The notes below the pieces were generated by a model that was not told the origin of the DNA, ran no database searches, and saw only the letters and a list, made by a program, of their open reading frames with translations. Below are positions 37,923 through 47,153 of a stretch of DNA of 64,000 nt, one piece after another. Origin of the DNA: Aquicoccus sp. G2-2 (GTDB taxonomy: Bacteria > Pseudomonadota > Alphaproteobacteria > Rhodobacterales > Rhodobacteraceae); NCBI RefSeq assembly GCF_034555965.1, contig NZ_JAYDCK010000003.1, positions 1,116,001-1,180,000 of the forward strand, written 5' to 3'. Numbering within the stretch: position 1 is the first letter of the stretch; the number at the start of each line of letters is the position of its first letter. Made by a program: the position numbers and the translations under genes.

Positions 37923-37947
37923 CGGCGCTGGATTCGCTCCAGCGCCG
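37923..37947 (-). terminator. Rho-independent terminator of rpsB-tsf
   Basis: Perfect 10-bp arms CGGCGCTGGA (37923-37932) and TCCAGCGCCG (37938-37947) with a 5-base loop. On the minus strand it is followed by CTTTTTTAGG. It lies 63 bp after the tsf stop. Confidence 0.9.
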
Positions 37948-38010
37948 TGTCCCGTCCCGTAGAGAGGCAGGGTGCTCTTCTCTTCCCGAGCGCCCTGCCC
38001 TACGTTTTGA

Positions 38011-38886
38011 TCAACCCTGCACCGCCTTGGCGACCTCGGCAGCAAAGTCTTCCTGTTTCTTCTCGATGCCTTCGCCAACTTCAAGGCGCACGAACGCGGT
38101 CACTTCGGCGCCTGCTTCCTTGGCTGCCTTCTCGACCGTCAGATCGGGGTTAACCACGAATTGTTGACCCAGCAGCGTCACGTCAGACAGGAATTTGCGC
38201 ATCCGGCCTTCGATCATCTTCTCGATCACGTTGTCGGGCTTGCCGGATTCACGGGCGATATCAATCTGCACCTGACGTTCTTTTTCAATCACTGCAGGGT
38301 CAAGATCATCCGCCGAAAGCGAGGCCGGATTGACGGCGGCGATATGCATGGCAACTTGCTTGCCAAAGGTTTCGTCGCCGCCCTTCAGCGCAACCAGAAC
38401 GCCGATTTTGCCCATGTTGGGCGCGGCAGCGTTATGAACATAGCTGACAACCATATCGCCTTCGATTTTTGCCATCCGGCGCAGCGTCATGTTCTCACCG
38501 ATCTTGGCGATGGCATCGGTAATCGCGGTTTCAACCGGCTTGCCATCAAGCCCGGCGGTTTTCAATTCGTCGATATTTGAAACGCTCAGGGCCGTTGTTG
38601 AAATGCCGCTTACAAGCTCTTGGAATTGCACATTTTTTGCAACGAAGTCCGTTTCGGAGTTCAGCTCGATGGCAACACCTTTGCCGCCTTCGACCGCAAC
38701 GCCAACAAGCCCTTCGGCAGCAGTACGCCCGGATTTCTTGGCAGCTTTCGCAAGGCCCTTGGTGCGCAGCCAGTCCACGGCGGCTTCCATGTCGCCATCG
38801 GTTTCGGTCAGTGCTTTTTTCGCGTCCATCATGCCTGCGCCCGTGCTGTCGCGCAGTTCTTTTACCATTGCCGCTGTGATCGCCAT
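38011..38886 (-). CDS. tsf: translation elongation factor Ts
   Basis: A 291-residue nucleotide exchange factor for EF-Tu. The N-terminal UBA-like module [21 protein letters not shown] is intact over residues 6-27, with [21 protein letters not shown] next, and the core has [12 protein letters not shown] and the coiled-coil-containing dimerisation part. GAGGAG precedes the ATG at 38886. It is 84 bp downstream of rpsB in the usual order, on one transcript. Confidence 0.96.
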   Translation of the reverse strand: MAITAAMVKELRDSTGAGMMDAKKALTETDGDMEAAVDWLRTKGLAKAAKKSGRTAAEGLVGVAVEGGKGVAIELNSETDFVAKNVQFQELVSGISTTALSVSNIDELKTAGLDGKPVETAITDAIAKIGENMTLRRMAKIEGDMVVSYVHNAAAPNMGKIGVLVALKGGDETFGKQVAMHIAAVNPASLSADDLDPAVIEKERQVQIDIARESGKPDNVIEKMIEGRMRKFLSDVTLLGQQFVVNPDLTVEKAAKEAGAEVTAFVRLEVGEGIEKKQEDFAAEVAKAVQG

Positions 38887-38970
38887 GTCAGGCTCTCCTC
38901 GAATTTGGAATTGAACAGGGTCGCGGGCGTGTTGATCACGCCCGCGCATCAGGTTGGAAAACCTTTGGCG

Positions 38971-39813
38971 TCAGGCGCCGGTGGCTTCCTCTGCCGGGGT
39001 CTCGGCGGGCGCATCGGTTGCCGTATCGCTGGCAGCGGGGGTTTCTTCCGCTGCGGCGGGTTCGGCCACGACCTCTTCCACCGGCGCTTCTTCGAGCGCG
39101 CCAAGGTCAACACCGGCTGCCCCCAGTTGTGCACTCATCCCGTCAAGGGCTGCTCGGCTGACCAGATCGCAGTAAAGTGCAATCGCGCGGGCCGCGTCGT
39201 CATTGCCCGGAATGAGGTAATCAATACCATCAGGTGAGCAGTTGGTATCGACAACCGCCGCAACGGGAATGCCGAGCTTGTTGGCTTCGGCCACGGCAAG
39301 TGCTTCTTTCTTCACGTCGATGACGAAAAGAAGATCCGGAACACCGCCCATCTCGCGGATACCGCCCAGCGAGGCTTGGAGCTTGCTCTGATCGCGCTCG
39401 ATTCCAAGACGCTCTTTCTTGGTCAGGCCTTCGGCGCCGGTTTCCATTTTCTCGTCGATTTCTTTCAGACGTTTGATGGATTGCGACACGGTCTGCCAGT
39501 TGGTCAGCGTGCCGCCAAGCCAGCGGTGGTTCATATAGAACTGGGCCGATTTTTCTGCCGCATCGGCGACCGGGTTGGCCGCCTGCCGCTTGGTGCCAAC
39601 GAACAGCACGCGCCCGCCCTTGGCGACGGTTTCGCGCACTGCGTTCAGCGCGGCGTCAAGCATCGGGACGGTTTGCGTCAGGTCGATAATGTGAATGCCG
39701 TTGCGCGCGCCATAGATGAATTCGCCCATACGGGGATTCCAACGCTGCGTCTGGTGGCCAAAGTGAACGCCGGCTTCGAGCAGCTGACGCATGGAGAACT
39801 CAGGAAGAGCCAT
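38971..39813 (-). CDS. rpsB: 30S ribosomal protein S2
   Basis: A 280-residue S2 protein. [20 protein letters not shown] at the N-terminus and [20 protein letters not shown] in the middle are hallmarks, and the coiled-coil region (residues 100-150) is present. The last 40 residues are an acidic, alanine-rich tail ([20 protein letters not shown] in part), longer than in E. coli, as is common in this group. It is the first gene of rpsB-tsf. Confidence 0.96.
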   Translation of the reverse strand: MALPEFSMRQLLEAGVHFGHQTQRWNPRMGEFIYGARNGIHIIDLTQTVPMLDAALNAVRETVAKGGRVLFVGTKRQAANPVADAAEKSAQFYMNHRWLGGTLTNWQTVSQSIKRLKEIDEKMETGAEGLTKKERLGIERDQSKLQASLGGIREMGGVPDLLFVIDVKKEALAVAEANKLGIPVAAVVDTNCSPDGIDYLIPGNDDAARAIALYCDLVSRAALDGMSAQLGAAGVDLGALEEAPVEEVVAEPAAAEETPAASDTATDAPAETPAEEATGA

Positions 39814-40136
39814 GTCTTTCGTTTCCTTTCCGGTTTACGCCTCGGTATGGGGAGAGAAGCATTTGCTTCAACCGGTGGACGAACGGGGATGTCTCCCCCG
39901 ATGCACCCGCCCATACCTGCGGATTGAATGGCGGGCGTATAGAGCGATCACGCAGGCATTGCAACCCCGAACACGATCCGAACAAGAAATGCAGCGAAAC
40001 ATTCGCCCCATGGGCGGAGGCGCCGCTTGCCTGCCCTGCCCCAACCTCCGTTCCGGGCACAATTATTGGTTCCGGCAATTGCCGGGGCGATAGATTGCCC
40101 CTATGTCTCATGGGCGAATAACAATCCGGCCAATCA
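39814..40136. other. divergent intergenic region, rpsB leader
   Basis: 323 bases between rpsB (minus) and the DUF502 gene (plus). It must hold both promoters and a long rpsB leader. CCGGCAATTGCCGG (40072-40085) is a perfect 14-bp palindrome, placed where it could act on both promoters. No gene is seen. Confidence 0.4.
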
Positions 40137-40907
40137 ATGACCCAACCTGACCCTAAAGACGACGACACACAGCGCCGCCGCAGACGCCCGTTTGCCGGTC
40201 TGCGCAATAATTTTCTGGCGGGCCTTGTTGTCGTGGTGCCAATCGCTCTTACCGTCTGGCTGATCTGGGCCTTTGTCGGCTGGATCGACAGTTGGGTATT
40301 GCCGTTCGTTCCGACCTATTATCATCCCGATGCGCTGGTTGATCGTTGGTTCGGTGATCAGGCTTGGTTCATTTGGTTGTTTGGCACGCAGAATGTGCAT
40401 GTGAACATCCGTGGTGTCGGGGTGGTGCTGTTTCTCGTCTTTACCGTGCTCGTCGGCTGGATTGCCAAGGGGTTGGTCGGGCGCAGTTTCATTGGCTGGG
40501 GCGAACAGCTGGTTGATCGTATGCCAATTGTCCGTTCGCTCTATAACGGGCTAAAGCAAATTGCCGAGACGGTTTTTGCACAGACGGAATCCAAGTTCGA
40601 TACGGCATGCCTCGTGGAGTATCCGCGCAAGGGTATCTGGGCCATCGGGTTCATTTCCACCACAGCCAAGGGAGAGATTGCCGCGCGCGTGCCGGTAGAC
40701 CAGGATATCATCTCGGTCTTCCTTCCAACCACGCCAAACCCGACCTCGGGTTTTCTGCTTTTCGTGCCGCGCGGTGATCTTATCGAACTGGACATGTCGG
40801 TGGAGGACTGCGCCAAGCTGGTGATCTCGGCCGGGCTTGTCTATCCCAACAAGAAAGACCCGAGCGCCCCGCCCCCGGCCGCCCCGGACATGCCTGCCCC
40901 GCTTTGA
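40137..40907 (+). CDS. DUF502 family membrane protein
   Basis: A 256-residue integral membrane protein with two N-terminal membrane segments (about residues 25-50 and 95-115), then a soluble C-terminal domain. GWGEQLVDRMPIVRSLYNGL and TTPNPTSGFLLFVPRGDLIE are DUF502 hallmarks. The N-terminal 20 residues are very basic (QRRRRRP). The C-terminal tail is proline- and alanine-rich. No SD is seen, so translation may be leaderless. Its function is unknown; plant relatives (COV1/LCV) are involved in vascular patterning, which tells little here. Confidence 0.9.
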   Translation: MTQPDPKDDDTQRRRRRPFAGLRNNFLAGLVVVVPIALTVWLIWAFVGWIDSWVLPFVPTYYHPDALVDRWFGDQAWFIWLFGTQNVHVNIRGVGVVLFLVFTVLVGWIAKGLVGRSFIGWGEQLVDRMPIVRSLYNGLKQIAETVFAQTESKFDTACLVEYPRKGIWAIGFISTTAKGEIAARVPVDQDIISVFLPTTPNPTSGFLLFVPRGDLIELDMSVEDCAKLVISAGLVYPNKKDPSAPPPAAPDMPAPL

Positions 40908-41013
40908 CGCAGGCAAATCTACACGCTTTGAAATGCCGATTTCCTGACATCGGAAAAATCCCACGCGCGGCGGTTCACACAGAAGTGACGCGAAGTGCCC
41001 GGCCCGATGTGGC

Positions 41014-41093
41014 ACACAAAAAAAACGCCAGCACGAAGCTGGCGTTAAGTTATTGAGGCAGGTTTCATACAGGCAAGAAACCTATCGAGCAGT
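41014..41093 (-). ncRNA. candidate intergenic small RNA, about 80 nt
   Basis: Minus strand. A predicted start near 41093 follows a good promoter (41100-41128). The transcript forms hairpin 1, AGGTTTC/GAAACCT (41060-41083, loop TTGCCTGTAT), then a short AT-rich linker, then a near-ideal terminator AACGCCAGC/GCTGGCGTT (41024-41046) followed by TTTTTTTT. No frame longer than a few codons fits inside, and no minus-strand gene lies upstream that the terminator could serve. The family is not recognised. Confidence 0.72.
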
Positions 41094-41099
41094 GAGACC

Positions 41100-41128
41100 T
41101 TTATAAGCCTTCCAGCTGCGAAGTCCAA
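41100..41128 (-). promoter_or_regulatory. sigma-70-like promoter of the small RNA
   Basis: Read on the minus strand: -35 box TTGGAC (41123-41128), a 17-bp spacer, -10 box TATAAA (41100-41105). The spacing is ideal and both boxes are close to consensus, which is notable in a GC-rich genome. A further stem GTTAGC-TTATGC-GCTAAC (41159-41176) lies 30 bp upstream and may bind a regulator. Confidence 0.7.
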
Positions 41129-41207
41129 GCTAAAAGTTTGATAACATGAAGAACCCCGGTTAGCTTATGCGCTAACAAAACAAGGGCAGAGCGGGATTGT
41201 TGCGAAA

Positions 41208-43040
41208 ATGACATCAGAGTATTTCCGCCGATTGCGTCAGTTTTTGGCCGCCTTTTCGGCCATCGCCGGGGCCGCCATCTTCGTGTTTTTGGTCGCACTT
41301 CCCGCCCGCGCAGAGCCTTCATACGGGCTATCTATGTATGGCTCACCTGCTCTACCACCGGATTTTGTGTCTCTTCCCTATGCCAACCCGGATGCGCCCA
41401 AAGGAGGGCGAATCGTTACCGGCAATACCGGCGGATTCGATTCGCTTAATCCATTCATTCTGAAAGGCACCCCGCCCTGGCAATTACGCTTCCTTGGCTA
41501 TGAGAGTCTCTTGGGGCGCAATTACGATGAACCGTTCGGGCTGTACGGGCTTTTGGCAGAATCGGTTGAGGTTGGAGCGAATCGGCACTGGGTTGAATTT
41601 ACCCTGCGCAAGAACGCGCGGTTTTCTGATGGTAGCCCGGTCACTCTCGAAGATGTGATATGGTCCTACAAGACGCTCGGCACCCAAGGGCACCCGCGTT
41701 ATCTTGGTTTCTGGAGCAAGGTGGCCAGCATTGAGGCCACCGGCCCGCGCTCGCTCAGGCTCACCTTCAACACCGAAGATCGTGAATTACCGCTGATCGC
41801 CGGGCTGCGCCCGATCCTGAAGAAGGCGCAATGGGAGGGGCGTGAATTCGGCGCGGCCACGCTTGAGCCGCCAATCGGCACCGGGCCTTACGTGGTCTCT
41901 GAATATGAACCGGGCCGTCATGTCACGCTTAAACGCAACCCTGATTACTGGGGCGCGAACCTGCCCTTGATGCAGGGCCGCGCGAATTTTGATGAAATCC
42001 GGATTGAATTCTTCGGCGATGCCTCGGTCATGTTCGAGGCGTTCAAGGCCGGAGAGCTGAACGTGCTGCGCGAAAGCAATGCCGAGAAATGGGCGCGTCA
42101 GTATGATTTTCCCGCCATGCAATCCGGCGACGTGGTGAAATCCGAGATTGCCGATGGTAAGCCCTCGGGCATCACCGGCTTCGTGATGAACACACGGCAC
42201 GCACCGTTCAATGACTGGCGGGTGCGCCAAGCGATGCTGTTGGCGTTCAATTTTGAATACATGAACGACACCATTACCGGCGGGCGGCAGAAACGTATTA
42301 CCTCCTATTTCTCCGGCACCGATCTGGGGATGCGCCCCGGCCCCGCCAAAGACCGCGTCAAGACGCTGCTGGCGCCATTTGCCGATGAGCTATTGCCCGG
42401 CGCACTTGATGGCTATGAATTGCCCAAGGCCGATGGCACCGCGCGCAACCGCAAGAACCTGCACCGTGCCATGACGTTTCTGGCCAAGGCTGGCTGGACC
42501 GCGCAGCACGGCAAGTTGACCAATGCCAAGGGCGTGCCCTTGCGGTTTTCCATCCTGCTGCCACAAGGGTCGAGCGAGAAACAGGCGTTTGCCAATATCT
42601 TCATTCAGGCGCTTGCCCGTATCGGGATCGACGCCACGCTTGATGTGGTCGATAACGCGCAATACTTCAAACGGCTGGAAACCTATGATTTCGACATGAC
42701 CGATATTCGCCGGGGTTTTTCGCTGTCTCCGGGCAATGAACAGCGGCTTTACTGGGGGGCGAAAGGCGTCGATACCCCCGGTTCGCGCAACCTGATGGGA
42801 ATGAATTCCCCGGCGGCAGAGGCGATGATCGACACCATGCTTGCCACCGATGATGCGGCGGAGTTTACCGCCGCCGTGCGCGCACTTGATCGCGTCTTGA
42901 TGAGCGGGCGGTATATTATCCCGACCTATGATTTCGGCGTCGGGCGGATTGCCCATTCCAAACACCTGCACTACCCGGCGCATGTTCCCGTTTATGGCGA
43001 CGGGCCGTGGTTCATGCCGGATGTGTGGTGGTATGAATAA
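41208..43040 (+). CDS. extracellular solute-binding protein family 5 (YejA/microcin C-like)
   Basis: A 610-residue periplasmic peptide-binding protein of the SBP_bac_5 family. Signal peptide: hydrophobic residues 12-33, cleavage near ARA. The pattern PYANPDAPKGGRIVTGNTGG then FDSLNPFILKGTPPW and LAESVEV...WVEFTLRKNARFSDGSPVT is closest to the YejA group, which imports oligopeptides or microcin C. No permease or ATPase gene is adjacent, so it either works with a transporter elsewhere or is an orphan. The SD is weak. Confidence 0.9.
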   Translation: MTSEYFRRLRQFLAAFSAIAGAAIFVFLVALPARAEPSYGLSMYGSPALPPDFVSLPYANPDAPKGGRIVTGNTGGFDSLNPFILKGTPPWQLRFLGYESLLGRNYDEPFGLYGLLAESVEVGANRHWVEFTLRKNARFSDGSPVTLEDVIWSYKTLGTQGHPRYLGFWSKVASIEATGPRSLRLTFNTEDRELPLIAGLRPILKKAQWEGREFGAATLEPPIGTGPYVVSEYEPGRHVTLKRNPDYWGANLPLMQGRANFDEIRIEFFGDASVMFEAFKAGELNVLRESNAEKWARQYDFPAMQSGDVVKSEIADGKPSGITGFVMNTRHAPFNDWRVRQAMLLAFNFEYMNDTITGGRQKRITSYFSGTDLGMRPGPAKDRVKTLLAPFADELLPGALDGYELPKADGTARNRKNLHRAMTFLAKAGWTAQHGKLTNAKGVPLRFSILLPQGSSEKQAFANIFIQALARIGIDATLDVVDNAQYFKRLETYDFDMTDIRRGFSLSPGNEQRLYWGAKGVDTPGSRNLMGMNSPAAEAMIDTMLATDDAAEFTAAVRALDRVLMSGRYIIPTYDFGVGRIAHSKHLHYPAHVPVYGDGPWFMPDVWWYE

Positions 43041-43063
43041 GCGGGAAAGCCCGCGCGCGCGCC

Positions 43064-43687
43064 TTAGGCCAGCGACGTCACCCAAAGCACGGTTGCGTCA
43101 TCCGCACTTACCGAAATCAGGTTGTGCCCCATCGAGGCGTCATAATAGGCGCTATCGCCGCGACGCATCTCCACCGGCTCGTAAAACTCGGTGCAAAGCC
43201 GTACAACCCCGGTCAGCACATAGAGAAATTCTTCCCCGTCATGGCGCACCCAGCCGTTGAATTCTGCCATGTCACGGGCGCGGATACGGGCGCGATAGGG
43301 CAGCATCTGTTTCGGGCTCAGCGCCTCGGCCAGAAGCTCATGTTCGTAGGTTTCAGTGATATGCGCGCCGCCCTCGCCCGTGCGTGTGACCGCCATCCGG
43401 CCAGAGGCATTGCCATCGGCGGGCGGCGTAAACAATTGCGGCAATGAGATTTCCAGCCCCGACGCCAGTTTCTTCACCGCCTCATAGGTGGGTGACATCT
43501 GCCCGTTCTCGATTTTCGAGAGGGTCGAGCGCGCCAGCCCGGCTTGTTGTGCCGCCTGCTCCAGCGTCAGCCGCTTGGCCTTGCGCAATGCGCGCACCCG
43601 CTCACCCAGATTGAGCGGCTCAGGCACTTGCCTTGCGCCGTTCTCGCGGGCGATGCGGACAATCGAAGGATAGCTGGGCGCAGTCAT
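43064..43687 (-). CDS. XRE-type regulator with C-terminal cupin domain
   Basis: A 207-residue regulator. The N-terminal helix-turn-helix is at about residues 26-80 (LGERVRALRKAKRLTLEQAA then GLARSTLSKIENGQMSPTYE), followed by a cupin domain (WVRHDGEEFLYVLTGVVRL and YYDASMGHNLISV). Members sense small molecules and control nearby catabolic genes. It is divergent from an acyl-CoA-ligase operon, with a palindrome between them. The ATG at 43687 gives a sensible length; an upstream start 12 codons earlier is possible. Confidence 0.9.
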   Translation of the reverse strand: MTAPSYPSIVRIARENGARQVPEPLNLGERVRALRKAKRLTLEQAAQQAGLARSTLSKIENGQMSPTYEAVKKLASGLEISLPQLFTPPADGNASGRMAVTRTGEGGAHITETYEHELLAEALSPKQMLPYRARIRARDMAEFNGWVRHDGEEFLYVLTGVVRLCTEFYEPVEMRRGDSAYYDASMGHNLISVSADDATVLWVTSLA

Positions 43688-43717
43688 GCGCAGGGTTCTA
43701 TGCGGGGTGCCCCCTAT

Positions 43718-43739
43718 ATGCAATGCTCATGGGTTGCAT
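43718..43739. promoter_or_regulatory. candidate operator between XRE regulator and ligase operon
   Basis: ATGCAA (43718-43723) and TTGCAT (43734-43739) are perfect inverted arms separated by 10 bp (TGCTCATGGG). It lies in the 81-bp divergent gap, the likely site where the XRE-cupin protein acts on both promoters. Confidence 0.45.
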
Positions 43740-43768
43740 CCCTTCCCCCCACGGGTAGCAGTCCGGGC

Positions 43769-45304
43769 ATGATTTCGCTGTTCGATGAGGGGGCATTCGC
43801 CCCCTGCCCCGCACCCTTCAATCTGGCGGCTCATGTATTGGCTCGCGCCGCCGAGTGTCCTGACAAGATTGCGCTTGCCGTGCTCGGCTCCGCAAAGGCC
43901 GCGCCGTGGTCTTTTGCCCGGCTTGAAGCGGCTGTGCGCGGCACTGGCACCGGGTTGCTCGGGGCCGGGCTGGTGCCGGGTGACATCGTGCTCATGCGGC
44001 TCGGCAATGGCGTCGAATTTCCGATTGCCTATCTGGGCGCTATCGCCGCCGGGCTGGTGCCGGTGCCGACCTCATCACAACTCACCGCGCCCGAAGTGGC
44101 GGCGATGATCGAAACACTTTCCCCCAAGGCGATCCTGCTGGGCGATGGCATTGCCTGCCCTGACACGCCCGGCCTGCGGGTGATCAACACCGACGCGCTT
44201 GCCGCGATGCGCGCCCTGCCGCCCTGCGCCTATGCCATGGGAGATCCGAACCGGCTTGCCTATATCATCTATACCTCCGGCACATCCGGCCATCCGCACG
44301 CGGTGATGCACGCCCATCGCGCCATATGGGCGCGCCGGATGATGTATGATGGTTGGTATGGGCTGACGCCCGATGATCGGGTGCTTCATGCGGGCGCGTT
44401 CAACTGGACCTACACGTTGGGCACCGGGTTGATGGACCCGTGGAGTGTGGGGGCGACCGCGCTGATCCCCGAACCCGGCACAGCACCGGAACAATTGCCG
44501 GATCTTCTGAAACAACATGATGCAACGATTTTTGCCGCTGTTCCGGGTGTTTACAGAAAGCTTCTCAACCAAAATATCAAGCTTGATCTGCCCAAGCTTC
44601 GGCACGGCCTCAGCGCCGGTGAAAAACTGCCAGAGGCAATCCGCACCGCCTGGACCGCCGCCACCGGCACGTCGATTTACGAAGCCTTTGGCATGTCGGA
44701 ATGTTCAACCTTCATTTCCGCCTCTCCCGGCTATCCCTGCCGCCCCGGCACGTTGGGCCGCCCGCAAAAGGGTCGCCGTGTTGCAATCGTTGATGACACG
44801 GGCACGCCTGTGCCGCTTGGCGAAGATGGCATCATCGCAGTGTCGGCGCGCGATCCAGGATTGATGCTGGGTTATTTCGGCGCGAATGAGGAAGCTGGCA
44901 ACCGCTCCAAAGGCGAATGGTTTCTTACCGGCGATCAGGGGGCGATGGCGCAAGACGGGCAAATCACCTATCGCACGCGTGCCGATGACATGATGAACGC
45001 TGGCGGCTACCGGGTTTCGCCGCTTGAGGTGGAAGCGGCGCTGCAAGGCGCGGCCGGGTTAAGCGAGATTGCCGTGACCGCTGTCGAGGTGAAAGCCGAC
45101 ACCCGCCTGATTGCCGCCTTCTATACATCTGCGGCACCGCTTGACGAAGCCGCACTTTGTGCCCATGCCGCCAAACATCTGGCGCGTTATAAGCAACCCC
45201 GTTTCTGGCTTCGTGTCGACGCCTTGCCACGCAATCCCAATGGCAAGCTTCTGCGCGCAGCCCTTCATCCCCTGTTCGAGGCTCATCATAATGGTCAAGC
45301 TTGA
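43769..45304 (+). CDS. AMP-dependent acyl-CoA synthetase (benzoate-CoA-ligase-like)
   Basis: A 511-residue ANL-family ligase. The phosphate loop YTSGTSGHPHAVMHAH is near residue 168; the usual Lys of TSGTTGxPKG is His here. Also seen are the A5 block YEAFGMSECSTF, A7 GEWFLTGDQG, A8 YRTRADDMMNAGGYRVSPLE and the C-terminal catalytic Lys in NPNGKLLR. It is probably an aromatic or short-chain acid-CoA ligase. It is the first gene of an operon with a DsbA-like protein (14-bp overlap) and an MFS pump, opposite an XRE-cupin regulator. Confidence 0.88.
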   Translation: MISLFDEGAFAPCPAPFNLAAHVLARAAECPDKIALAVLGSAKAAPWSFARLEAAVRGTGTGLLGAGLVPGDIVLMRLGNGVEFPIAYLGAIAAGLVPVPTSSQLTAPEVAAMIETLSPKAILLGDGIACPDTPGLRVINTDALAAMRALPPCAYAMGDPNRLAYIIYTSGTSGHPHAVMHAHRAIWARRMMYDGWYGLTPDDRVLHAGAFNWTYTLGTGLMDPWSVGATALIPEPGTAPEQLPDLLKQHDATIFAAVPGVYRKLLNQNIKLDLPKLRHGLSAGEKLPEAIRTAWTAATGTSIYEAFGMSECSTFISASPGYPCRPGTLGRPQKGRRVAIVDDTGTPVPLGEDGIIAVSARDPGLMLGYFGANEEAGNRSKGEWFLTGDQGAMAQDGQITYRTRADDMMNAGGYRVSPLEVEAALQGAAGLSEIAVTAVEVKADTRLIAAFYTSAAPLDEAALCAHAAKHLARYKQPRFWLRVDALPRNPNGKLLRAALHPLFEAHHNGQA

Positions 45305-45932
45305 TATCATCTCCGATCCGATTTGTCCGTGGTGCTTTATTGGCAAGACGCAGCTTGACCGCGCTTTGCAGCAGCGCCCCGAGCATCCGTTCGAAATCGA
45401 ATGGCACCCGTTTCAGCTTAACCCCGATATGCCCGCTGACGGTATCGACAGGCGCGCCTATCTCGAAACCAAGTTTGGCGGCAAGGAAGGCGCGTTGAAA
45501 GCCTATCAGCCGGTGGTGGAGCACGCGCGCAATGCCGGGTTGGAGATCGAGTTTGACAAGATCGAGCGCACGCCCAACACGCTGAACGCGCATCGTCTGA
45601 TCCATTGGGCCGGGGTTGAGGGGCGGCAAACTCCGGTGGTTTCCGCATTGTTCCGGGCTTATTTTCAGGACGGTCGCAATATTGGCGATGTGGAAGTGCT
45701 GGCCGATATTGCTGATTCAGTTGGCATGGATGCCGCCGTGGTGCTCAAACTGCTTGCCTCTGATGCGGACCGCGCCGACATTCTGGCCCGCGAATCCCAT
45801 TCGCGCGAGATGGGGGTAAACTCCGTGCCGACGTTTGTCGTTGGCGGCCAACACGCCGTTCCCGGCGCGCAACCCGCCGAACTTTGGCTCAAGGTGATCG
45901 ACGAAATCACCGATCCGGCCGCAGGTGCATAA
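45291..45932 (+). CDS. DsbA-like (FrnE/2-hydroxychromene isomerase group) oxidoreductase
   Basis: A 213-residue thioredoxin-fold protein with CPWC at residues 12-15 (ISDPICPWCFIGK), an inserted helical domain, and the cis-Pro loop MGVNSVPTFVVGG near residue 180. No signal peptide, so it is cytoplasmic, as are FrnE and related proteins. It starts inside the ligase gene and precedes an MFS gene by 5 bp. A role in ligand detoxification or polyketide-like reactions is possible; the substrate is unknown. Confidence 0.88.
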   Translation: MVKLDIISDPICPWCFIGKTQLDRALQQRPEHPFEIEWHPFQLNPDMPADGIDRRAYLETKFGGKEGALKAYQPVVEHARNAGLEIEFDKIERTPNTLNAHRLIHWAGVEGRQTPVVSALFRAYFQDGRNIGDVEVLADIADSVGMDAAVVLKLLASDADRADILARESHSREMGVNSVPTFVVGGQHAVPGAQPAELWLKVIDEITDPAAGA

Positions 45933-45937
45933 CGCTT

Positions 45938-47137
45938 ATGCAGTCGCGTATCGAATTCATCGCCCTGATTGCCATGCTGTTCGCCACGGTGGCATTTTCG
46001 ATTGATTCCATGCTGCCAGCCTTGCCCGAAATCGGCGCAGAGCTGACACCGGATGCGCCCAACCGAGCCCAGCTTTTGCTTACGGTGTTTGTGGTCGGGC
46101 TTGGGGCCGGGACATTCATCGTCGGACCTATATCCGATGCGTTCGGGCGCAAACCGATCATTCTCGTCGCCACCGCGATTTACCTGCTGGGCGCGGTGCT
46201 GGCCGCTTCTGCACAAACGCTTGAGCTGATGCTGCTTGCCCGCGCGCTGCAAGGGCTGGGGGCCGCTGGGCCGCGGGTCGTTGGCATGGCGGTGATCCGC
46301 GATCGTTACGCCGGGCGTGAAATGGCGCAGATTTCATCCTTCGTGATGTTCATTTTCGTGCTGTTCCCCGCCGTTGCCCCGTTGATGGGCGCAGGGATCA
46401 TTGCCGTTTCCAGCTGGCGCGGAATCTTCGTGGCGTTCCTCGTCTTCGGCATCGTCGGAGCCACATGGATGCAAATCCGCCTGACCGAGACCCTGCCCAA
46501 AGCAGACCGCCGCCCGTTCCGCGCGGCCAGCATGGCTTTTGCAGCGCGCGAGGTTTTCGCCAACCCGATGGTTTGTATCACCATTGTCGTGCTGACACTG
46601 GCCTTTGGCATGTTTTTTGCCATGCTGCAAAGCGTGCAGCCGATCTTCGATCAGATATTTCACCGCGCTGCCAGCTTCCCGGTCTGGTTCTTCGGGCTGA
46701 GCCTGACCGTTTCCGGGGCCAGCATCGTCAATGCGCGGCTGGTCATGCGTATCGGTATGCGCCGCATCGTGACCTACATGTTCGCGTTCCAGTTCGCCGT
46801 TTCGGGCGTCATGCTGGCGCTGACCTATGTTGCCCTGCCCGAAACGCTGGCTTTCGCGTTGTTCCTGTTCTGGCAGGCCACGATGTTCCTGCAGGCAGGC
46901 ATGGTGATGGGCAATCTCAACGCGATGGGAATGGAGCCACTGGGCCATATCGCGGGCATGGCCGCGTCGGTCATCGGCGGCGTCTCGACCATTTTCGCCA
47001 TGGCGCTTGCGGCCCCTCTCGGGTTGGCCTTTGACGGCACCTTGCGGCCCTTGGCAGCAGGGGTTTTCATATATGTGACGCTGGCACTTTTGCTAATGCT
47101 GAAACTGCGCCGGATCGAGGCGACAGCCGCCGCCTGA
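45938..47137 (+). CDS. MFS multidrug efflux transporter, Bcr/CflA type
   Basis: A 399-residue transporter with 12 predicted membrane segments. SIDSMLPALPEIGAELT after the first helix and DAFGRKPIILVATAIYLLGA (loop 2-3 with the motif-A-like D-x-F-GRKP) are typical of the Bcr/CflA group. RALQGLGAAGPRVVGMAVIRD matches the drug/H+ antiporter motif C region. It is the third gene of the ligase operon, so it may export a product or toxic substrate of that pathway. Confidence 0.9.
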   Translation: MQSRIEFIALIAMLFATVAFSIDSMLPALPEIGAELTPDAPNRAQLLLTVFVVGLGAGTFIVGPISDAFGRKPIILVATAIYLLGAVLAASAQTLELMLLARALQGLGAAGPRVVGMAVIRDRYAGREMAQISSFVMFIFVLFPAVAPLMGAGIIAVSSWRGIFVAFLVFGIVGATWMQIRLTETLPKADRRPFRAASMAFAAREVFANPMVCITIVVLTLAFGMFFAMLQSVQPIFDQIFHRAASFPVWFFGLSLTVSGASIVNARLVMRIGMRRIVTYMFAFQFAVSGVMLALTYVALPETLAFALFLFWQATMFLQAGMVMGNLNAMGMEPLGHIAGMAASVIGGVSTIFAMALAAPLGLAFDGTLRPLAAGVFIYVTLALLLMLKLRRIEATAAA

Positions 47138-47153
47138 CCCGACGCAAGGATCA

